Source: Bilamarchaeum sp040758595 (GTDB lineage Archaea; Micrarchaeota; Micrarchaeia; Anstonellales; Bilamarchaeaceae). From it: 32,534 nt of DNA. The notes below the pieces were generated by a model. That model saw only the letters and a list, made by a program, of their open reading frames with translations. It searched no databases and was not told the origin of the DNA. The stretch covers positions 1 to 32,534 of the forward strand of contig JBFLVJ010000017.1 in NCBI GenBank assembly GCA_040758595.1, given 5' to 3'. Positions within the stretch are counted from its first letter, which is position 1. Each line of letters opens with the position of its first letter. The translations under genes were made by a program, and so were the position numbers. Shown in pieces: positions 28,845 to 32,534 of the stretch.

Positions 28845-28875
28845 GACCGGACGCCCACCCACCGCCTCTCGGGGC

Positions 28876-29199
28876 TCATACCTCGAAGGCGTTCTCTTTC
28901 CCTTTTTCCGTTTCCACCACCACTTTTATCTTCTCTTTGGAGGCAGGGAAGACGAAATCTATGCTCTGGTCTTTCCGCACCCTCTGCCTCTCGAACTTGA
29001 CGCTCTCACCGGTGAACCTGGCGAACACCGTGATCTTTGCCAGGTTCCTTTTCGCGGTGATGGTGAGGCAGGTGTTGGAACCCTCCTTGCGCTTGGCATA
29101 TTTGAAGGGCCGCATCCCGAAAACCAGGAATGCCGCTATCAGGATGACGGCCAGTATGAGCCCGCCCGCGCAAGCGAGTGATATGATGTCCTCATTCAT
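28876..29199 (-). CDS. Hypothetical single-TM protein
   Basis: This 107-residue protein has an N-terminal transmembrane helix (about 8-30), a basic turn RPFKYAKRKEG and then a soluble beta-rich domain with strands such as CLTITAKRN, ITVFARFTG and IKVVVETEKG. The ATG overlaps the PIN gene stop by 4 nt, so they are co-translated and this is the second gene. No known family is recognised. Confidence 0.65.
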   Translation of the reverse strand: MNEDIISLACAGGLILAVILIAAFLVFGMRPFKYAKRKEGSNTCLTITAKRNLAKITVFARFTGESVKFERQRVRKDQSIDFVFPASKEKIKVVVETEKGKENAFEV

Positions 29200-29585
29200 A
29201 CGAATCCCAGTTTCGATTTCGATTTCAGCGTTATGACTTTAATATCGAGCTCCCGCAGCCTTTTGCGGAGCTTGCTGTCGTTGGTGCAGACCATGGCATT
29301 GCTCTTCGAGGCGTAGTCCGCTATCCAGTCGTCCACATACCCCTCGTCCTCTATGATCCTGATACGCCCCGGATTCGCCTTGACCAGCTTGATGGCCAGC
29401 CTGGCTGCCATGCCGTCCTTTCCAACGCTCATCGCGATCTTTTTCAGCTCGGACATGCTCTTGGAGGAGATCACGAAATGATGGCTCGCCTCGACCAGAT
29501 AGTCCAGCTCTTTGAGTATATCTATCCTGAAGCGAAATGGTATCAATAGGAAGTTCGTATCTAGTACGACAGGCCTGGACGCCAT
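29196..29585 (-). CDS. PIN-domain protein (Fcf1/Utp24-like)
   Basis: This 129-residue PIN nuclease fold has acidic metal-binding residues Asp9 (VVLDTNF), Glu46, Asp85/86 (DEGYVDDWIADYA) and Asp103 (CTNDSKL). The ending LRKRLRELDIKVITLKSKSKL is typical of the archaeal COG1412-like group related to Fcf1/Utp24, linked to rRNA processing. VapC toxins are the alternative; no antitoxin gene lies upstream. A TATA-like TTTATA at about 29610-29616 places a leaderless start at 29585. Confidence 0.87.
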   Translation of the reverse strand: MASRPVVLDTNFLLIPFRFRIDILKELDYLVEASHHFVISSKSMSELKKIAMSVGKDGMAARLAIKLVKANPGRIRIIEDEGYVDDWIADYASKSNAMVCTNDSKLRKRLRELDIKVITLKSKSKLGFV

Positions 29586-29650
29586 AGGGATAGGTAAAGC
29601 GGAGGCGGCATATAAAGGTTGCTGAGGGGCTATTTGTGGGAGAATATGAA

Positions 29651-29661
29651 TATTTATAAAT
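29651..29661 (+). promoter_or_regulatory. TATA box of the Tat-exported protein gene
   Basis: TATTTATAAAT lies about 45 nt before the ATG at 29703. It predicts a leader of about 20 nt that keeps the strong GGAGGGAG site at 29692-29699. Confidence 0.55.
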
Positions 29662-29702
29662 AGTTGGCACCACTATATGTCCACACTTATAGGAGGGAGA
29701 AT

Positions 29703-30281
29703 ATGAAAACCAAGGAACAGAGCGTTCAGAAGAAAGGCGTAGTTGATACCAAGGAACCCAAGCCCGGCAGGAGTTTCTCGAGGAGAGATGCCCTCAGGGC
29801 CGGCCTGGCAATGCTCGGCGGAGCGGCGCTATCGCGCTGCGGCAGCGAGTACAAGGCGAAGCCGAACGACGGCGGCACCTCGGATGCGAGCGGTCTCGAC
29901 GCCAATGTGAGCCTGGATGCGAGCATGATGGATAGCGGCGTGGATGCGGCCCTGCCGGATGCGAGGCTTCCGGATGCCATGGCCGACAGCGCGGCTCCGG
30001 CTTGCTCGATGGCGACAAGCGAGGAGAAGCTCGGATGGGTCCTGGCATTGGGCAATCCGGGCGTGATAGGAACCGCATACGAGGTCACCTATACGAGATA
30101 TGTCGATGACACGCATGTGGAGGTCGACGTCAAGTGCGCGCTGAGCGGCACCCCGGTCGTGACCGCCCACCAGCTAACCCTGGACCAGGAATCGACGATT
30201 CCGCTCGGCAACATGGACCTCAGGATGACCCTGACCCTGTTCAATGAAATCAATGCGAGATTCGACGCTGTAGTCCAGTGA
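29703..30281 (+). CDS. Tat-exported protein with Asp/Ala-rich linker
   Basis: The ATG at 29703 has GGAGGGAG 3-4 nt upstream. The 192-residue product begins with a Tat signal: a polar region, SRRDALRAG twin arginine (about 25-33), then hydrophobic AMLGGAALSRC (about 34-44). The Cys after Ser-Arg is not a canonical lipobox. A linker of about 45 residues rich in Asp, Ala, Ser and Leu follows. The end is a small beta domain (about 100-192) with EEKLGWVLALGNPGVIG. Asp/Ala linkers of this sort are frequent in myxobacterial secreted proteins. The function is unknown. Confidence 0.75.
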   Translation: MKTKEQSVQKKGVVDTKEPKPGRSFSRRDALRAGLAMLGGAALSRCGSEYKAKPNDGGTSDASGLDANVSLDASMMDSGVDAALPDARLPDAMADSAAPACSMATSEEKLGWVLALGNPGVIGTAYEVTYTRYVDDTHVEVDVKCALSGTPVVTAHQLTLDQESTIPLGNMDLRMTLTLFNEINARFDAVVQ

Positions 30282-30285
30282 CCTT

Positions 30286-30678
30286 TTATTTTATCCCCAG
30301 CACTTCCCGGGCCTTGTCGAAGTCCCGCTCTGCGGGCCTTATGGCGACCTCGGTGAAGTCCTGTTTTCTGCTCACTATGTAGAGGCTCTCAAGGCTGACG
30401 CCCTTGTTGGCCAGTTTCCTCGTCATCTTCCCGAGCTCTCCAGGCCGGTTGGTCATCTTGTATATGATGGCATCCGCCTCTTTTATCTCCACGTTGGGCA
30501 GCTTCGAGAGCGCCTTGAGCGCGGTGGTCACGTCGTTGGTTATTATCCTGAAGACCGCCTTGCCGTCGAGTCCGTAGGCTGATATCGCCTCTATGTTGAC
30601 CCCGACAGCGCCCATGGCCTCAGCCACCTGGGCCAGCGAGCCGACATCGTTCCCGGTTATCACTAAGATCTCTTTCAT
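30286..30678 (-). CDS. Tandem ACT-domain protein
   Basis: ATG 30678 gives 130 residues. The first ACT unit starts ILVITGNDVGSLAQVAEAMGAVGVNIEAISAYG. The second starts AIIYKMTNRPGELGKMTRKLANKGVSLESLYIV. Both contain the family Gly-x-Leu turn that binds small ligands at the dimer interface. These stand-alone proteins usually sense an amino acid and may regulate a partner. The frame continuing to 31227 passes through the heptad repeats and is not coding. The divergent MIP18 gene shares the AT-rich 30708-30720 stretch. Confidence 0.87.
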   Translation of the reverse strand: MKEILVITGNDVGSLAQVAEAMGAVGVNIEAISAYGLDGKAVFRIITNDVTTALKALSKLPNVEIKEADAIIYKMTNRPGELGKMTRKLANKGVSLESLYIVSRKQDFTEVAIRPAERDFDKAREVLGIK

Positions 30679-30707
30679 CAGAAACCACCATTCTATGATT
30701 GCCCTCC

Positions 30708-30720
30708 TAAAATTAAATAA
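30708..30720. promoter_or_regulatory. Divergent AT-rich promoter element
   Basis: TAAAATTAAATAA lies about midway between the ACT-protein ATG (30678) and the MIP18 GTG (30743), 29-36 nt from each. It could serve as a TATA box for both transcripts. Confidence 0.45.
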
Positions 30721-30742
30721 CCTTTCCCTGAGAATCTGGTCT

Positions 30743-31057
30743 GTGGCCACCAAGACAGAGATACTCGGGAAGCTCGAGAAGGTGATGGACCCCGAGCTGG
30801 GCATCAACATAGTCGACCTGGGTCTGATATACAAAGTGGCTGTCGAGAAAAAAGAGGGAGGCAGGCCGCAGAAGGCGTATGTGGAGATGACGTTCACCAC
30901 GCCGGCCTGCCCGCTGCTGAACATGATACTCAACGACGTGAAAGAGAGGTTGGACGAGCTTCCGGGCATGGATATCGAGGTCAAGGTGGTTTTCGACCCG
31001 CCATGGACCCCGGATAGGATGTCAGAGAAAGCCAAGATAAAGCTAGGGATGTTATGA
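30743..31057 (+). CDS. MIP18/DUF59-family Fe-S assembly protein
   Basis: A GTG at 30743 is the likely start (leaderless); the frame upstream runs through the promoter. The 104 residues show KVMDPELGINIVDLGLIYKV and TFTTPACPLLNMILNDV, the conserved DPE/DLG and T-x-x-x-C-P-L elements of the MIP18/PaaD/SufT group. The Cys at about 56 is the functional one. MIP18 proteins deliver or mature Fe-S clusters. The end, VVFDPPWTPDRMSEKAKIKLG, is also standard. Confidence 0.92.
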   Translation: MATKTEILGKLEKVMDPELGINIVDLGLIYKVAVEKKEGGRPQKAYVEMTFTTPACPLLNMILNDVKERLDELPGMDIEVKVVFDPPWTPDRMSEKAKIKLGML

Positions 31058-31088
31058 GAGAGACGCCAGGGCCTGAAGGCAACAGGAC

Positions 31089-31193
31089 GGGTTTTGGATC
31101 CGGTGTCTTGAGTCCCGGAGTCATGGGTTTCGGGTCCTGTGCTCTGGGTTCCGTGACGCGGGACCGGAAACAGGAGACCCGGAACCGGAAACC
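31089..31193. repeat. Heptad repeat locus 4 (two opposed halves)
   Basis: Fifteen 7-bp steps read through 31089-31193. Up to about 31151 units are GGGTTTT-like (for example TGGGTTT, CGGGTCC, TGGGTTC). From 31159 they become GGAAACC-like (CGGGACC, GGAAACA, GGAGACC, CGGAACC, GGAAACC). The two halves are partly complementary, so the transcript could fold. It separates MIP18 from the RNase gene. Confidence 0.7.
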
Positions 31194-31214
31194 CGTAAGT
31201 AAAACCGTGATAAC

Positions 31215-32516
31215 ATGAGATTGACATTCTACGGTGGCGCAGGGGAGGTCGGCCGTGCCTGCATGGTGGTGGAGAACGATAAGCGCAACCTCATGCTCGA
31301 CTGCGGGATAAAGCTGGGGGAGAGCACCGAATACCCTCTCCTGCACGACGACGAGTTGCGCAGGATAGAGGCCGTCTCGGTCTCACATGCTCACCTGGAC
31401 CACAGCGGCTACCTCCCACACCTCTATTCCAAGGGCGCCACGCCCAAGATATTCCTCACGAAACCGACCAGGGACCTCATAGGGGTGCTGCTGGCGGATT
31501 ACTACCGGATACACCGCGGTGAGAAGAGCCAGAGGAAGCTGTTCTCATCCAAAGACGTGGACGGTGTCCTCAAGGACGCAAAGATAGTGGAATACAATGA
31601 GCCGGTGAAAGAGCATTTCGGTCTCACATTCCATCCGGCGGGGCACATCATGGGAAGCGCCATGACCATGCTCCAGGACGGGGGGCGCAGGCTGCTCTTC
31701 AGCGGCGACATATGCATGAGGAAGAGCAGGGTCCTCGATCCCTGCCAGAAAGGGCTGCGGGCCGATACGCTCATCATGGAGAGCACCTATGGAAGCAAGA
31801 ACGACATCGTCCCGAGCTACAAGGAGAGCTACCAGAAGATGATAAAGATCATCAACGAGACGCTCAAAAATGGCGGCCATGTGATAATCCCCAGCTTCGC
31901 TGTCGGGCGCGCCCAGGAGGTCCTGCTGGCCCTCGACGACTACATGCGCTCGGGAGCGATACCGACCACCAAGATATTCATAGACGGCATGATAGGCAAG
32001 GCGATGAAAATATACCGCCACAACGCCATCTATGCCAATGACGACATCAAAAGAAGGATACTGATGAGCGAGGACGACCCCTTCAAGAGCCCGAACTTCC
32101 ACCACCCGAAGAACAAGACCAGGGAAGACGTGCTGAAGGAGCCCTGCATAATCGTGACCACATCAGGCATGCTCACAGGAGGGCCGGTGCTCTTCTATCT
32201 GGAGAAGCTGGGGAGCAACCCTGCCAACACCCTCATATTCGCCGGATACCAGGCAGAAGGGACTCCTGGCAGCCAGATACTCGCCGGAGCGAGGAGGATA
32301 CAGGCGAGGGACAAGGAGATCAAGCTGGGGCTGAGGGTGGAGAGCGTGAAGCTCACCGGCCATGCCGACTTCAACGAGCTGACACAGTTCGTCCGGTCGG
32401 TCAAGGGCCTCAAGAAGATATTCCTCATGCACGGCGAGAAGACCGACCTCAAGGACGTCCTTGAGAAGGAATACGAAGTGATAGTGCCTCGGCTATTGGA
32501 CACTTATTCTATCTAG
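31215..32516 (+). CDS. Beta-CASP metallo-ribonuclease (aCPSF2-like)
   Basis: This 433-residue protein combines a metallo-beta-lactamase fold with a beta-CASP cap. Zinc ligands are His58-x-His60-x-Asp62-His63 (HAHLDHSG), His144 (PAGHIMGS) and Asp165 (FSGDI). Beta-CASP motif A is the Glu in LIMESTYG, and motif C the His in LTGHADFNEL. There is no N-terminal KH part, so it matches the shorter archaeal aCPSF2 class rather than aCPSF1/FttA. Such enzymes trim or cut RNA 3' regions and can act as 5'-3' exonucleases. It is preceded by a heptad array, and the window ends 18 bp after its stop codon. Confidence 0.93.
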   Translation: MRLTFYGGAGEVGRACMVVENDKRNLMLDCGIKLGESTEYPLLHDDELRRIEAVSVSHAHLDHSGYLPHLYSKGATPKIFLTKPTRDLIGVLLADYYRIHRGEKSQRKLFSSKDVDGVLKDAKIVEYNEPVKEHFGLTFHPAGHIMGSAMTMLQDGGRRLLFSGDICMRKSRVLDPCQKGLRADTLIMESTYGSKNDIVPSYKESYQKMIKIINETLKNGGHVIIPSFAVGRAQEVLLALDDYMRSGAIPTTKIFIDGMIGKAMKIYRHNAIYANDDIKRRILMSEDDPFKSPNFHHPKNKTREDVLKEPCIIVTTSGMLTGGPVLFYLEKLGSNPANTLIFAGYQAEGTPGSQILAGARRIQARDKEIKLGLRVESVKLTGHADFNELTQFVRSVKGLKKIFLMHGEKTDLKDVLEKEYEVIVPRLLDTYSI

Positions 32517-32534
32517 AACCAGTGAAGATGAAAG

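Noticed and set aside
29196..29585. VapBC toxin-antitoxin pair
   Set aside because: The partner gene is a single-TM protein downstream, not an AbrB or RHH antitoxin upstream, and the sequence pattern is Fcf1-like.
30679..31227. Long N-terminal extension of the ACT-domain frame
   Set aside because: The extra part translates the heptad repeats into Pro/Gly/Thr low-complexity sequence and runs through the MIP18 gene.

Overview
The window is archaeal chromosome. Diagnostic genes are ribosomal protein S6e next to translation factor aIF2-gamma, a TFE-type transcription factor, a Sec61-beta-like translocon subunit, a PAC2-family protein, a beta-CASP RNase and a tRNA-Leu with an intron after position 37. 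Many genes have a TATA-like box about 27 nt before the start codon, implying leaderless transcripts, while downstream genes use GGTGAT/GGAGG Shine-Dalgarno sites. The small two-repeat protein at 5.4 kb and the many short membrane genes resemble DPANN-type archaea (inference); I cannot name the species.

Layout. 1-3520: an AT-richer block of small unknown genes ending in a tyrosine integrase against the 3' end of tRNA-Ser(GCT); this looks like one end of an integrated element that continues left of the window. 3.5-5.6 kb: tRNA-Ser, aIF2-gamma, S6e and a small repeat protein, all on the minus strand. 5.7-9.4 kb: a small winged-helix regulator, an envelope protein, then an envelope/glycosyltransferase/RNase-H-fold operon. 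9.4-12.7 kb: an unknown gene, TFE with a basic tail, an unknown 304-residue protein and a duplicated Lrp/AsnC regulator. 12.8-19.0 kb: a five-gene minus-strand operon, the most novel part of the window. It encodes a membrane-anchored VirB4-N-domain-like protein, a separate VirB4/HerA ATPase, a zinc/membrane protein, a coiled-coil winged-helix protein and an 855-residue two-TM protein with a large outer domain. Together these look like a split type-IV-secretion-like motor of unknown cargo. 19.1-24.6 kb: purB, a helical-repeat protein, an AbrB/winged-helix-like protein, an HD phosphohydrolase, Sec61-beta and PAC2. 24.6-25.1 kb: an unusual hairpin-rich stretch, a 56-residue membrane protein and tRNA-Leu. 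25.1-26.9 kb: VOC-family and flavin-reductase accessory genes. 26.9-32.5 kb: M24 peptidase, DUF4349 lipoprotein, PIN protein, a Tat-exported Asp-rich protein, ACT and MIP18-family proteins, and a beta-CASP RNase.

A second unusual signal is a dispersed family of degenerate 7-bp tandem repeats (CCGGAAA-like on one strand) at four intergenic sites (3612, 12738, 26873 and 31089). All lie at gene 3' ends, and one fits exactly between two convergent stop codons.

All assignments come from reading motifs by eye. No database search was run.
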